Shown here: positions 16,371-25,012 of the stretch, in pieces | Layout of the letters: each line of letters starts with the position of its first letter | Numbering within the stretch: position 1 is the first letter of the stretch | Assembly: GCA_963764585.1 (NCBI GenBank) | Contig: CAVXTB010000003.1 | Span: 1,054,001-1,118,000 of the forward strand | Length of the DNA stretch: 64,000 bases | Reading direction: 5' to 3' | Origin: JAOPZW01 sp963764585 | GTDB taxonomy: Bacteria > Actinomycetota > Thermoleophilia > Solirubrobacterales > Solirubrobacteraceae | Made by a program: the position numbers and the translations under genes | Notes under the pieces: generated by a model | Databases searched by the model: none | The model's input: only the letters and a program-made list of their open reading frames with translations | Told to the model about the DNA's origin: nothing

Positions 16371-16590
16371 CGACACCTCGCCGGCCATCCGCGGGTCGCC
16401 GAGACGGATGCGCGCGCGAGACCATGCGGCGCAAGCCGATGCCGCTCACCAGGGCAGTCTCCATCGAGTGCTCAGCCGCGTTTCGACTCCTCTTGCGTGG
16501 CGCGGTGCTGGCCGACATCCGAGGCGACCGGCTTCTCTCGACGGCGAGATGGGCGAGCTTTGGCTCGTCGCTGCGCCGCGCGAGCTCGCG

Positions 16591-17211
16591 CTACGGCGGC
16601 GCGAGGCCCTGGGGCGGGCGGTGTCCGTGTGCCTTTGCGCGCGCCCGCGGCACGTTCGGAGGATCCCAGGCAACCGACCCCAGATCGGGCCGGATGAGGA
16701 CCACGGGCTCGTGCGCCAGGTCCGGCTTGCGCTCGGGGTTGGGATGTTTGGCGGCGCGGGCGCCGAGCCACTCGCGCAGGGAGGCGACCGCGTCCGGCCG
16801 GTCCGGGATGACCCAGAACGCAACGTCAACCGCGCGGCCGGTGTACGCGGGTGGGTCGTAGGGGCAGCGTCCCAGCCGTGAGGGGCCCCAATCCCAGGAG
16901 ACCACCCTGCGCCGCCACAGCCGTGGGAGTGCCGGATCCTGCGCGAAGCAGACGATCACGTCGAGGTCCCAGACACCGCGCCGCCCGCGCAGGTAGTGCT
17001 CGGCGCCGCCCTGCGCGAGAGCGATGATGCGCACCCGGTCGCGCCAGCCGACGAGGCGAGGGTTGCGGGCGAAGAACGCCTCGAGCTCCGCGTCGGCGAC
17101 GCGCCCCAGCCGCGAAAGATCCGCCTCCCCGAGTGGCTCGAGCGAGCGCGCCAAGTCGGCGACCATCGACGCCACGCGGTTGCCGCCAGCCCCGACCGGA
17201 ACGTCGTTCAT
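16591..17211 (-). CDS. Nucleotidyltransferase-like hypothetical protein
   Basis: The protein has about 206 residues. Residues around 60-145 match a widespread uncharacterised bacterial family seen in many genomes: a LAQGGAEHYLRG motif, then GVWDLDVIVCFAQDP, SWDWGPSRLGRCP and GRAVDVAFWVI. The D-x-D pattern after a Gly-rich stretch recalls the nucleotidyltransferase fold, but the fold is inferred from the pattern alone. Start chosen at ATG 17211 (MNDVPVG), which has GGAG directly in front. The gene is alone, between a convergent oxidoreductase and a long gap. Function unknown. Confidence 0.65.
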   Translation of the reverse strand: MNDVPVGAGGNRVASMVADLARSLEPLGEADLSRLGRVADAELEAFFARNPRLVGWRDRVRIIALAQGGAEHYLRGRRGVWDLDVIVCFAQDPALPRLWRRRVVSWDWGPSRLGRCPYDPPAYTGRAVDVAFWVIPDRPDAVASLREWLGARAAKHPNPERKPDLAHEPVVLIRPDLGSVAWDPPNVPRARAKAHGHRPPQGLAPP

Positions 17212-17604
17212 CTCCAGCAGCGCCCGTCCTCTGGGTTCAGCGCAGTGGGCCGCGATACAGCCACATCGCCACCGCTGCCTTGAGTGCGGGCTCGGCGGAG
17301 GAGCGGTACCGGGCCTGCGTGCCGCGGCGCGCACGGCGCGCGTCCTCGGCGAGCTTCTCGGGGGTGTTGCCCGTCCTTAGGTTGCGAATGCGTCGCTGGT
17401 CGCGCACGTCTCACGGAGAGTCGACATCACACCGCTCGGGCCTGAGCGCATTCACGTGGTCGCCTCGGAGCGGTCGCCGGCCCATCGGAGCGTACGCCTC
17501 ATACGCAAGCAGCACTCGGTGCGCGGCTGCCGGCGAACGCAGCAGGGCGAGCCGAGCGAGCGGCGGCAGCGGGAGTGACGGCATTTCGCTTGGCCCGCAG
17601 TCGC
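17212..17604. other. Gap without recognisable gene
   Basis: GC-rich sequence between two minus-strand genes. Open frames here are short and Arg/Ser-rich, typical of non-coding high-GC DNA. No tRNA, repeat or promoter consensus stood out. Confidence 0.4.
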
Positions 17605-17630
17605 GCGTCCCGGGCAGTTGCCCGGGACGC
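17605..17630 (-). terminator. Strong hairpin terminator of BNR protein gene
   Basis: A perfect 12-bp stem, GCGTCCCGGGCA / TGCCCGGGACGC, with a 2-base GT gap lies 29 bp downstream of the stop of the minus-strand BNR-repeat gene. No T run is visible. Confidence 0.7.
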
Positions 17631-17659
17631 TCGAGCCTGCCGGATGAGAGATGCGCCCC

Positions 17660-19240
17660 TTAGGGCCCGCTCACGAGCCCGACGCGGCGCACGAAGGCGT
17701 TTGCCGGATCCCCGCCGAACGGCTGCGTCCAGAACGGCAGGAAGTCCGCGCCGTCGGTGTCCATGCCGACGTAGTCGCCGACGAACCAGCCGCGCGCGAA
17801 GGGTGCCTGGCGCATGTTGTAGGAGGCATCGGTCTGCCTGACCTCGTCTCCCCAGTTCGCGGCATTCGCACAGGCGCTCGGCGTGGTCGGGTGGCAGTGG
17901 ATGAGGAACTCGTCCGTGCCCAGCACGGCGATCGCCGGCGGGTTGTTGCGGAAGTCGGAGTACCGCACGCCGATCGTCCCGTCGTCGAGGACGGTCGCGA
18001 CGGGGTTGAACGCCTGCTGGTTGCCTGGGTTGATGTCCGTCGGCGTCTTGTTGATCTTGATCGTCGGCGACCAGGTCAGCCCGCCGTCGAGCGACTGCGT
18101 GAACGCGATGCTGCTGCGCACGGGGGCGAAGCGCGAGTCCTGGAACACCACGTAGATCGCCCCGCTGCTCGGGTCGACCGTGACCTGCGGGACGATGTCG
18201 CCGGTCCTGACGAGGCGCGTCGCCGTGTTCGGGTCGTCGGGATCGACCACCAGGCCCTGGAACGTGTTGTGCCTGTCGACGGCGATCGCCCGCCTCGACC
18301 ATGTCGCTCCGTGATCGCTCGACCGGATGGCCGCGATGGTGAAGCCCCGGCCCGGCGGCCTGTTCGTGGCGTTCTGGATCAGGTCGAAGACGTCGACCAG
18401 CTCGCCGTTGAACTGCGCGTTGTCGGGCAGCACGACGATCTGGTTGGCGATCGTCTGGTTGTTCGTCCCCGGGTCGAAGATGATGCGGGCGGCCTGCCAG
18501 CTGGTGCCGCCGTTCGTCGTCCGCGAGAACCACGTCGGTCCGCGGGAGGCGACAGCGTTCTCGAACGCGTTGGTCGGCGGGACCTCACCCGGCGGAGGCG
18601 CGAGTCGGTCCCACACCGCGTAAGCGAAGCTCGAGTCGTTCGGATCCGCAGTCAGCGTGTTCTTGTCGTTGAGGATGTTGGGGTCCTCGTCTCGCTTGAG
18701 CGTGATCGGGTCGCTCCACGTGGCCCCGCCGTCGGTCGAGCGCATGACGAGCATGGCGTTCGGGCTGGTGCCAAAGCCGCCGGGATTGGTGTCGACGGAC
18801 AACGTCATCAGGTAGGCGGTCCCGTTCGGCGAGAAGTCGACCCACGGATCCGAGGCCCGCTCGTAGTTGCCGCCGTTGGCCACCGTCCCGCCGGTGCAGA
18901 TCGAGGACCTCGTGCTGGCGTTGGTCGTCCACGTGAGCCCACCGTCGGAGCTCGACGCCGTGACGATGCCCCTCGAGCCGCCGTTGCTCCAACGATCCTG
19001 CTGCCAGGCTGCGAGGAGGTTGGCGCCGTCGGTCGGGTTCACCGACATCCACGGCTCAATTTCGCTGTTGACGAAGTTCGTCCCGGAGGTCGGCTGGTCC
19101 CCCAGGCACCCCGCGATCGGGCTGGCACCGGAAACTGCGACGGCCGGCCCCTCGTTCGCCGCCGGTAGGGCGCCCGCCTGCGCCGCCAGTGCAGCCACGG
19201 CCAAAGCCGCGACCGCGAACGCAAGAAGCATCCTGCGCAT
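17660..19240 (-). CDS. Secreted BNR/Asp-box repeat protein (sialidase-like propeller)
   Basis: A 526-residue exported protein. A signal peptide (MRRMLLAFAVAALAVAALAA, cleavage near AQAGALP) leads into repeated Asp-box motifs (S-x-D-G-G-x-T-W): SSDGGLTW, STDGGATWS, TTNGGTSW, SSDHGATWS and SLDGGLTWS, spaced 60-100 residues apart. That spacing suggests a six-bladed beta-propeller of the sialidase or BNR type. No sialidase Arg triad or FRIP motif was seen, so a binding or structural role is as likely as glycosidase activity. ATG 19240 has AAGGAG 8 bases upstream. Single gene with its own terminator. Confidence 0.82.
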   Translation of the reverse strand: MRRMLLAFAVAALAVAALAAQAGALPAANEGPAVAVSGASPIAGCLGDQPTSGTNFVNSEIEPWMSVNPTDGANLLAAWQQDRWSNGGSRGIVTASSSDGGLTWTTNASTRSSICTGGTVANGGNYERASDPWVDFSPNGTAYLMTLSVDTNPGGFGTSPNAMLVMRSTDGGATWSDPITLKRDEDPNILNDKNTLTADPNDSSFAYAVWDRLAPPPGEVPPTNAFENAVASRGPTWFSRTTNGGTSWQAARIIFDPGTNNQTIANQIVVLPDNAQFNGELVDVFDLIQNATNRPPGRGFTIAAIRSSDHGATWSRRAIAVDRHNTFQGLVVDPDDPNTATRLVRTGDIVPQVTVDPSSGAIYVVFQDSRFAPVRSSIAFTQSLDGGLTWSPTIKINKTPTDINPGNQQAFNPVATVLDDGTIGVRYSDFRNNPPAIAVLGTDEFLIHCHPTTPSACANAANWGDEVRQTDASYNMRQAPFARGWFVGDYVGMDTDGADFLPFWTQPFGGDPANAFVRRVGLVSGP

Positions 19241-19690
19241 GACCCACTCCTTCCTGCTGCTCCTCCCCCGGCGGGTCAAGCCCCTGCCGCGGCCTGGCGG
19301 GCCGGGCCTGTGAGCAACCCTACTCCGGGCCGGTCGAACCGGCGGCGCGCGGTAGGCGTTGTGGCGGTTCGGACCCGGGAACCGCAGGCTTTGCACAGCC
19401 GCCAAGATCGAGGCGACGCGAACTCCGGCGAGGCGTGGTGGCTCGGGCCTTCGGAGGCACGTTGGGCCCCGGGCGTTGTTGTCCCGCTCCGTTGTTCCGC
19501 CCGATCGCGGTCGAGTTCGTCGCATACCGTTCCGAGGGCCGCAAGGGACAACGAGCTTGGGCGCAGGTCGGGACTGCTGCAACGCGCGGCAGGCAACCTT
19601 CCGCAGTGCTCCTGCCACGCGGAGCGGCAGCGCGCGGTGGCGGACAGGCCGCCGCGCGCACTGGCTTCCGATCGGCTGCCGGGTCGGGTG

Positions 19691-20035
19691 TCACCGCTCG
19701 ACGATGGGCCTCACTTCCACGGCGCCTCCCATGCGGGCCGCGGGGATTCGCGCGGCGAGCGCGACCGCGGCGTCGAGGTCGGCGGCGTCGACGAGGTAAT
19801 AGCCGCCGAGCGGGTCCCCGGCGTCGGCGAACGTGCCCGCGCTGCGGACGATCTCGTTGTCGTGGACGCGCACGGTCGTCGCGGTCGCCGGGGGTTGGAG
19901 CTGGTTGCCGTCCTTGACCTCGGGCGCCCGGAAGAACGAGACGTACTCCTGGACGATCGTCGTCCGCTCGGCCTCGGGCAGCTGCTCGAGTCGCGCCTGG
20001 GCGCCGTCGAAGTAGACCTGCAGCATGTACCTCAT
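19691..20035 (-). CDS. YCII-related domain protein
   Basis: A 114-residue protein of the YCII/DGPF group: MRYMLQVYFDGAQARL at the N-terminus, AEVKDGNQLQPP-like centre and GGYYLVDAADLDAAVALAAR near the C-terminus, ending in VEVRPIVE. These ferredoxin-fold proteins have an active-site-like His/Asp in some members but no settled function; in actinobacteria they are often coupled to ECF sigma factors or to glyoxalase-type proteins. ATG 20035 overlaps the stop of the VOC gene (ATGA), so it is the last gene of an MFS-VOC-YCII operon. Confidence 0.85.
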   Translation of the reverse strand: MRYMLQVYFDGAQARLEQLPEAERTTIVQEYVSFFRAPEVKDGNQLQPPATATTVRVHDNEIVRSAGTFADAGDPLGGYYLVDAADLDAAVALAARIPAARMGGAVEVRPIVER

Positions 20036-20451
20036 GGCGCGTGCAGCGCGCCGGTCGTCTGGCCGACTTCGATGAGGTGTCCGTCGGGGTCGCGCATGTA
20101 GCACCGGATCTCGGCGCCGCGGTCGATCGGTGGCGTCAAGAACGTCGCACCGCGTGCGCTCCATTCCGCGTAGACGGCTTGGATGTCGGCGACGCGGATG
20201 TTGAGGAAGCTCGAGACGCGCTCGGGGTCCGCAGGCGTCTGCAGCGTGACCGTGGGCTTGTCGTCGGTCGGGCCGCCGCCGGCGTTGATGACGATCCAGC
20301 CGTTGGCGAGCGCCACGATCGCCGGCGCGCCCTCGAGCACGGTCTCGCCGCCGAGCACGTCGGTGTAGAAGCGCCGTGAGCGTTCGACGTCGTCTGAGAC
20401 GATGAAGTGCGTCAGCACGATTCCCTCACGTGGGATGGGAAGCTCGGGCAT
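20032..20451 (-). CDS. VOC-family (glyoxalase/bleomycin-resistance fold) protein
   Basis: A 139-residue single-domain VOC protein: THFIVSDDVERSRRFYTDVL at the start, WIVINAGGG in the middle, and the closing strand IRCYMRDPDGHLIEVGQTTG containing the metal-binding Glu. Family members are metal-dependent isomerases or dioxygenases, or drug-binding resistance proteins. It lies 9 bp downstream of an MFS exporter with AAGGAG in front of the ATG, so a role in handling or binding the exported compound is plausible. Confidence 0.85.
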   Translation of the reverse strand: MPELPIPREGIVLTHFIVSDDVERSRRFYTDVLGGETVLEGAPAIVALANGWIVINAGGGPTDDKPTVTLQTPADPERVSSFLNIRVADIQAVYAEWSARGATFLTPPIDRGAEIRCYMRDPDGHLIEVGQTTGALHAP

Positions 20452-20460
20452 CAGGTCTCC

Positions 20461-21933
20461 TTAGGTGGTTTCTGGGACGGGGAAGGGCTCGAGGGTCGGC
20501 CCGGTGGCCGGCTCGCCGCGCGTGTTGGTGGCGCGAAGCCCGACGACCGCCGCGGCGAGCAGGAAGATGCTGCACGCGACGAGCGCTCGCTGGAAGCCCG
20601 AGGTCAGCGCTTCAGCCCGCGAGGCGTGGGCCGCCAGGAGAGCCTGGGCGCGGGAGGTCGAGATCGCCGAGAAGATCGCCAATCCGAGCGCGCCGCCGAG
20701 CCATGTGGACGTGTTGACGAGCGCGGCGGCGAGGCCGGCCTTGTCGCCCGGGACCCCGGCGTTGGCCGCGGTCGTCACGCCGACGAAGACGGCGCCGAGC
20801 CCGAAGGACATGATCACCAGGCCCGGCAGCAGGTCCGAGACGTAGGAGCCGTCAACGGGGATGCGCGAGAGCCAGAAGACCGCGCCGGCCGAGACGAGCG
20901 CGCCGCCGACGATGATCGGCCGCGTGCCGGTGCGGGCGAACAGCTGCGCGGCGAGCGCCGACGCGACGCCGACGCCCAGCGTGGTCGGAAGGTAGGCGGC
21001 GCCGGCCTCGATCTGCGAGTAGCCGAGCACGCCCTGCATGTAGAGGGTGACGAAGAAGAACATCGCGTAGAAGCCCGCCATCGCGATCACCTGCGTGATG
21101 TCGGCGGCGGCCAGGCCCTCGATGCGCAGGATCGAGAACGGGAACAGCGGGTTGCGGGCGCGCTGCTCGTTCAGCGCGAACGCCGCGAGGAGCACGACCG
21201 CGCCCGCCAGCTCGCCGATCGTGCGCGCGTCGCCCCAGCCGATGTCGGGGGCCTCGACGAGCGCGTAGACGAGCAGCAGCATCCCCGCCGTCGCGAGCAC
21301 GGCGCCCGCCGCGTCGAAGTTGGCACGCGACGCGCGGCCATGCTCGGCGCGCACGAGGCGCAAGGTCGCCGCGAGCACGGCCACGCACACCGGCAGGTTG
21401 ACGAAGAAGACCCAGCGCCAGCCCGGACCCTCCGAGAGAACGCCCCCGAGGAAGACGCCGGCGGCGGAGCCGAGACCGGCCATCGCGCCCCACGCGCCGA
21501 GCGCCTTGTGGCGATCGGTGCCCGACGTGAACGTGGTGGTCAGGATCGACAGCGCGGACGGGATCATCATCGCGGCGCCCATCCCCTGGGCGAGGCGTGC
21601 GCCAACCAGCATCACCTCGGTGCTCGCGACGCCTGCGACCAGCGACGAGGCTGCGAACAGCGACGTGCCGGCCACCAGCAGTCGGCGGCGGCCGAGCAGG
21701 TCCGAGGCGCGGCCGCCGAGCAGCATGAAGCCCCCGTAGGTGAGCAGGTAGCCGCTCAGCACCCACTGCAGGCTCTGCACCGAGAAGTGCAATTCGCCTT
21801 GGATCGATGGCAGCGCGACGTTGACGATCGACGCGTCGACGAAGTCCAGGAACGCCACCGCGCAGAGCAAGACGAGCGTCTGCTTGCCGCGCTTGGTCGA
21901 GAGAGCGGGAACGTCGGTGACCGCTGTCGCCAT
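20461..21933 (-). CDS. MFS exporter, DHA2 (EmrB/QacA) type, 14 TM
   Basis: A 490-residue membrane protein. Motif A of MFS proteins (GGRASDLLGRRRLLVAG) follows helix 2, motif C (GLGSAAGVFLGGVL) lies in helix 5, and the first helix ends DFVDASIVNVALPS, diagnostic of the drug:H+ antiporter-2 family. About 14 membrane helices are visible. ATG 21933 has GGAGG 7 bases upstream. It is the first gene of an operon with VOC and YCII proteins and is divergent from a TetR gene with a palindromic operator in between, so it is probably a ligand-inducible efflux pump. Confidence 0.92.
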   Translation of the reverse strand: MATAVTDVPALSTKRGKQTLVLLCAVAFLDFVDASIVNVALPSIQGELHFSVQSLQWVLSGYLLTYGGFMLLGGRASDLLGRRRLLVAGTSLFAASSLVAGVASTEVMLVGARLAQGMGAAMMIPSALSILTTTFTSGTDRHKALGAWGAMAGLGSAAGVFLGGVLSEGPGWRWVFFVNLPVCVAVLAATLRLVRAEHGRASRANFDAAGAVLATAGMLLLVYALVEAPDIGWGDARTIGELAGAVVLLAAFALNEQRARNPLFPFSILRIEGLAAADITQVIAMAGFYAMFFFVTLYMQGVLGYSQIEAGAAYLPTTLGVGVASALAAQLFARTGTRPIIVGGALVSAGAVFWLSRIPVDGSYVSDLLPGLVIMSFGLGAVFVGVTTAANAGVPGDKAGLAAALVNTSTWLGGALGLAIFSAISTSRAQALLAAHASRAEALTSGFQRALVACSIFLLAAAVVGLRATNTRGEPATGPTLEPFPVPETT

Positions 21934-21965
21934 CAAGAGCCTCCGTGGACAACAACAACAACACG

Positions 21966-21999
21966 AGTTAGTGAGTCGACTAACTTATCATGCTGTCAA
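21966..21999 (-). promoter_or_regulatory. Operator and -35 box of the MFS operon
   Basis: On the minus strand a TTGACA -35 box (21994-21999) precedes a perfect 7-bp inverted repeat AGTTAGT / ACTAACT with a 6-base centre (21966-21985), which covers the -10 region. A second, shorter palindrome (AGTCA-GA-TGACT, 22029-22040) overlaps the start codon of the TetR gene. Binding of TetR to these sites would block both genes. Confidence 0.7.
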
Positions 22000-22034
22000 G
22001 CCTTCACCGGTGCGCGGTATCGTGGTCTAGTCAG

Positions 22035-22610
22035 ATGACTCACTCAGACACCCAGAAGCGAGCGGGCAAGCGAGAGCGGCTGGTGGCGAGCGCGACGGAG
22101 CTGCTGCACCGACAGGGTGTGCAGCGGACGACCCTGGCGGAGATCGCGGAGGCGGCGGACGTCCCGGTGGGCAACGTCTACTACTACTTCAAGACGCGCG
22201 ACGACCTCACCCGCGCGGTCATCGACTTCCGCGAAGAGACCATCCAGGCGCTTCTGACTTCGTTTGAAAGGCGCTCGACGCCGCGCGCACGGCTGAAGGG
22301 ACTCGCGCGCTCATGGGCGGACGTGGCCGAGCTCGTCGCGGCTCATGGCTGCCCGATCGGGAGCCTCAGCTGCGAGCTCAACAAGCAGGACGACGGGCTC
22401 GCCGAGGACGCCGCGCGGCTGTTCCGCGTCGTCATCGAGTGGGCCGAGGCCCAGTTCCGCGAGCTGGGGCGCAGGGATGCCCGCGAGCTGGCGATCACGC
22501 TCTTCGCCGGCGTCCAGGGCGCCGCCCTGCTCGCCAACACGCTCCGCGACCCGAACATCCTCTCGCGCGAAGTGCGCCGGCTCGAGCGCTGGATCGACGC
22601 GCTCGCATGA
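22035..22610 (+). CDS. TetR-family regulator of the MFS operon
   Basis: A 191-residue TetR repressor. The N-terminal HTH (residues about 15-60) contains TTLAEIAEAADVPVGNVYYYFKTRDDL. The C-terminal ligand domain resembles the YxaF/LfrR-type TetR_C group with a GCPIGSLSCEL motif, a feature of multidrug regulators (KRLVASATELL at the start). ATG 22035 overlaps a small palindrome. Divergent orientation and the shared operator point to control of the DHA2 exporter and of itself. Confidence 0.9.
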   Translation: MTHSDTQKRAGKRERLVASATELLHRQGVQRTTLAEIAEAADVPVGNVYYYFKTRDDLTRAVIDFREETIQALLTSFERRSTPRARLKGLARSWADVAELVAAHGCPIGSLSCELNKQDDGLAEDAARLFRVVIEWAEAQFRELGRRDARELAITLFAGVQGAALLANTLRDPNILSREVRRLERWIDALA

Positions 22611-22842
22611 GCGAACAGGTTCGCGGCGGCACGCGCGAACCAGTGACCCGCGCGCGCCTCCGGAAAGCACGGACGCTTCAGCGACGAAGCCCGCCGTCGA
22701 CGAGGACCGCGGCCCGGGACTCCACCACGGTTTCCATGTGACTCGACACTCGCTGTGTGCGTCGGCCTCGGGAACCAACTGCGCGTTTGCCCCTTCGCGT
22801 GGTTCCGACACTCACGCTGGGTCGTTTCGCATAGGGCCGCGC

Positions 22843-23283
22843 CTACTCGCCAGCCATCTCGAGCGCGTTGGCCAAGGCGTTTGCGGCGTCGGCAATCGCC
22901 GTATACCCGGCGACCATGTCGGCGAGGCTGTCGCCGGCACCGGCCACGTTAAGTTGCTCAACCGCCGCGTCGAAGCGGCTCCAGAGATCGTCGGGACCGC
23001 GCCGACCGGTGCCGGGGCGAAGCTCGTACGGCGGCCGCGCGCGGTCGGAGCCGGCCACCGGTCGCCAAGCGAGCCCGGCTTCAAGGGCGCGCGCGTGGGC
23101 ATCGCGCATCGCGACAGCCGCGTAGGCCAGGGCTTGCAAGCGGCGACGAAACCCGCGATCGGGCGGCGCCAGCTCATGGGCACGCATCGCACCCGCCCAG
23201 GACGCCTGAGCTTCCCGCACGCCGTCCCAGGCGCCCTCCTTGCCGGCTGCGGCCGATGCTTCGCGATGTTCGGAAGCCTCCAC
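22843..23283 (-). CDS. Hypothetical helical protein
   Basis: A 146-residue Ala-rich helical protein (GTG start at 23283 with AGGA about 9 bases upstream). It has no signal peptide, membrane helix, Cys pair or recognised motif. It lies just outside the excisionase/integrase genes and may be the first gene of the decayed element or the last host gene. Function unknown. Confidence 0.45.
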   Translation of the reverse strand: MEASEHREASAAAGKEGAWDGVREAQASWAGAMRAHELAPPDRGFRRRLQALAYAAVAMRDAHARALEAGLAWRPVAGSDRARPPYELRPGTGRRGPDDLWSRFDAAVEQLNVAGAGDSLADMVAGYTAIADAANALANALEMAGE

Positions 23284-23443
23284 GGGGTCTTCCTACCGCA
23301 CGAACTGGCCGTCGAGCAGGGGTGCGCCGTCGACCTCCGACGTGTGAAGCCGCTCGTTGCGCTGAAAACCGAAGTCGCCAACAGCCATGGACGCCGTCAT
23401 ACGACCATATTCGTGTAGTCTCGGAGGAGGAGCAAGCCGACCG

Positions 23444-23698
23444 ATGCCAGCCGATCGCGGAGCCGGAGAACCCGAGTACCTCAAGGTCGAGGAGGTCGCC
23501 GCCCGCTTGAAGGTCCAGGAACGAACCGTGCGCGACTGGATTCTCCGCGGCGAGCTCCCGGCATACAAGATCGGCAAGGAATGGCGCATCCGCCGCGACC
23601 ATTTCGATGAGGCCATGGAGGCGCGACTGGTCGCCCCCGAGGCCGGCGCCCGGCGGCGGACTGTGGGATCCCAACGCCGCGGCCTAGCACGGACCTGA
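23444..23698 (+). CDS. Excisionase-type helix-turn-helix protein
   Basis: An 84-residue protein with a MerR-like winged HTH of the excisionase/DNA-binding family (residues about 10-60): YLKVEEVAARLKVQERTVRD, then WILRGELPAYKIGKEWRIRR. Such proteins direct phage-type integrases toward excision. ATG 23444 follows a GGAGGAGGAG sequence. The integrase frame begins right after its TGA in the same phase. It appears intact, unlike the integrase. Confidence 0.8.
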   Translation: MPADRGAGEPEYLKVEEVAARLKVQERTVRDWILRGELPAYKIGKEWRIRRDHFDEAMEARLVAPEAGARRRTVGSQRRGLART

Positions 23699-24967
23699 TC
23701 GCCCGAGGCCGGCAAACGCACGTATGGCACCGGGTCTCTCTATGAGAGCAATGGGTCGTATTACGGCCGCTGGCGGACGGCCGACGGGCGGCAGCTGCAC
23801 CGGCGCGTTGGCCGAGCGCGGCCGGTGGGCTCGACGGACGGGCTGACCCGCTCACAGGCCGAGGCTGCATTTCGCCGCCTCCAGGACGAGGAGGAGCGCG
23901 CGCCGCGTCCTGCGCGGGGCGCGGTATGGCCTACCGTCGATGAGGTCACGAACTCGCTGCGCAAGAAGCTTCGTCTGCGCGGCTTGCGTCGCTCCTACCT
24001 CGAAGGCTGCGAGTCGATGCAACGCGTCCACATCTCGCCGCGCATCGGCAGCAAGCCCGTGACCGAGATCACGACGAGCCACATCGAATGGTTGGCGGGA
24101 TCGATGCTCGACAAGGGACTCGCACCGAAGACGGTGCGCAACGTCATGACGTTCCTGTAGTCGATCTTCGAGTACGCGATCGATCGGCGCCTGATCCGCG
24201 AGAACCCCGTGCGGCGGGCTGCCCGACCCGGACGACGCCGCCAGGGCGATGCCAACCCGACCTGCAGTTCCTCGGCGTCGAAGAGCTCGAGGCGGTGATC
24301 CGCGCGATCCCCGACGAGGTCGTCTACCCGAAGCCGGCTCCAACCCGGCGCGGTCGTCGGGGACCGGCTCCGCCGCCGCCGCCCGACGTGCTGGGGCCGG
24401 TCCTTCGCGTGCTGATCCTCGTTGCGGCACTGACGGGCCTTCGGCAGAGCGAGCTCCTCGGCCTCCGCTGGCGCGACACCGATTGGGCTGCCCAACGAAT
24501 CCGCGTCCGCAACACGTTCGTGCGGGGCGAGCATTCCTCCGATGGCAAGTCGGACCTCTCCACGCGCCGTTCGGTCCCGATGGCCGACCGCGCCGCCCGC
24601 GCGCTCGAAGCCTGGTCGCGCCGCACCGCGTACAGCGCTGATGACGACCTCGTCTTCGCCCATCCGCTGACGGGCAAGCCGCTCGATCGCAGCAAGGTGA
24701 CCAAGCGCTTCAAGGCCGCGTGCGGAAAGGCCGGTGTGCGCCCCGTGCGCTTTCACGACCTTCGCCACACCTTCGGCACCCGTCTCGCCGCATCCGGCGA
24801 GCCGATTCGGACGATTCAGGAGTTCCTCGGGCACGCGGACAGCAAGACGACCCAGATCTACACGCACTACACGCCGAGCGCGCACGAGGTCGAGATGGTC
24901 AAACGCGGCGTTCGCGGAGGAGAAGCCGACCGCAGCCGAGCCTGCAGAGATCGACACGAACGGATGA
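23699..24967 (+). pseudogene. Tyrosine recombinase (integrase), decayed
   Basis: Joining three segments gives a complete phage-type integrase. Segment 1: YGTGSLYESNGSYYGRWRTA, then a SAM-like core-binding domain up to VRNVMTFL, where a TAG (24158-24160) interrupts what reads on as SIFEYAIDRRLIRENPVRRA. Segment 2, after a phase change near 24250: VLILVAALTGLRQSELLGLR (catalytic Arg), HDLRHTFGTRLA (His-x-x-Arg) and LGHADSKTTQIYTHY (His and nucleophile Tyr). Segment 3, after another change near 24905, ends AEEKPTAAEPAEIDTNG. No start codon lies in frame before the first domain; GTG 23825 would remove it. Catalytic residues survive but the gene is broken. Confidence 0.85.
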
Positions 24968-24969
24968 TA

Positions 24970-25012
24970 TTGTCACCTACATGTTCGATCAATTCGAACA
25001 AAACGGTGACAA
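24970..25012. promoter_or_regulatory. Nested palindrome over the abiEi start codon
   Basis: Two inverted repeats share one centre (24991): outer arms TTGTCACC (24970-24977) and GGTGACAA (25005-25012), inner arms GTTCGA (24983-24988) and TCGAAC (24994-24999). The 43-bp site covers the ATG at 24981. AbiEi antitoxins are known to bind inverted repeats and repress their own operon, so this is the probable autoregulatory operator. A weak -10-like GATATT (24966-24971) would put the transcript start close to the ATG, suggesting a leaderless mRNA. Confidence 0.65.

Noticed and set aside
24158..24160. TAG in the integrase as a recoded or programmed stop
   Set aside because: The gene also has two phase changes and no start codon, so simple decay explains it better.
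24966..24971. GATATT as a firm -10 box for abiEi
   Set aside because: No acceptable -35 at the right distance; kept only as a hint of a leaderless transcript.
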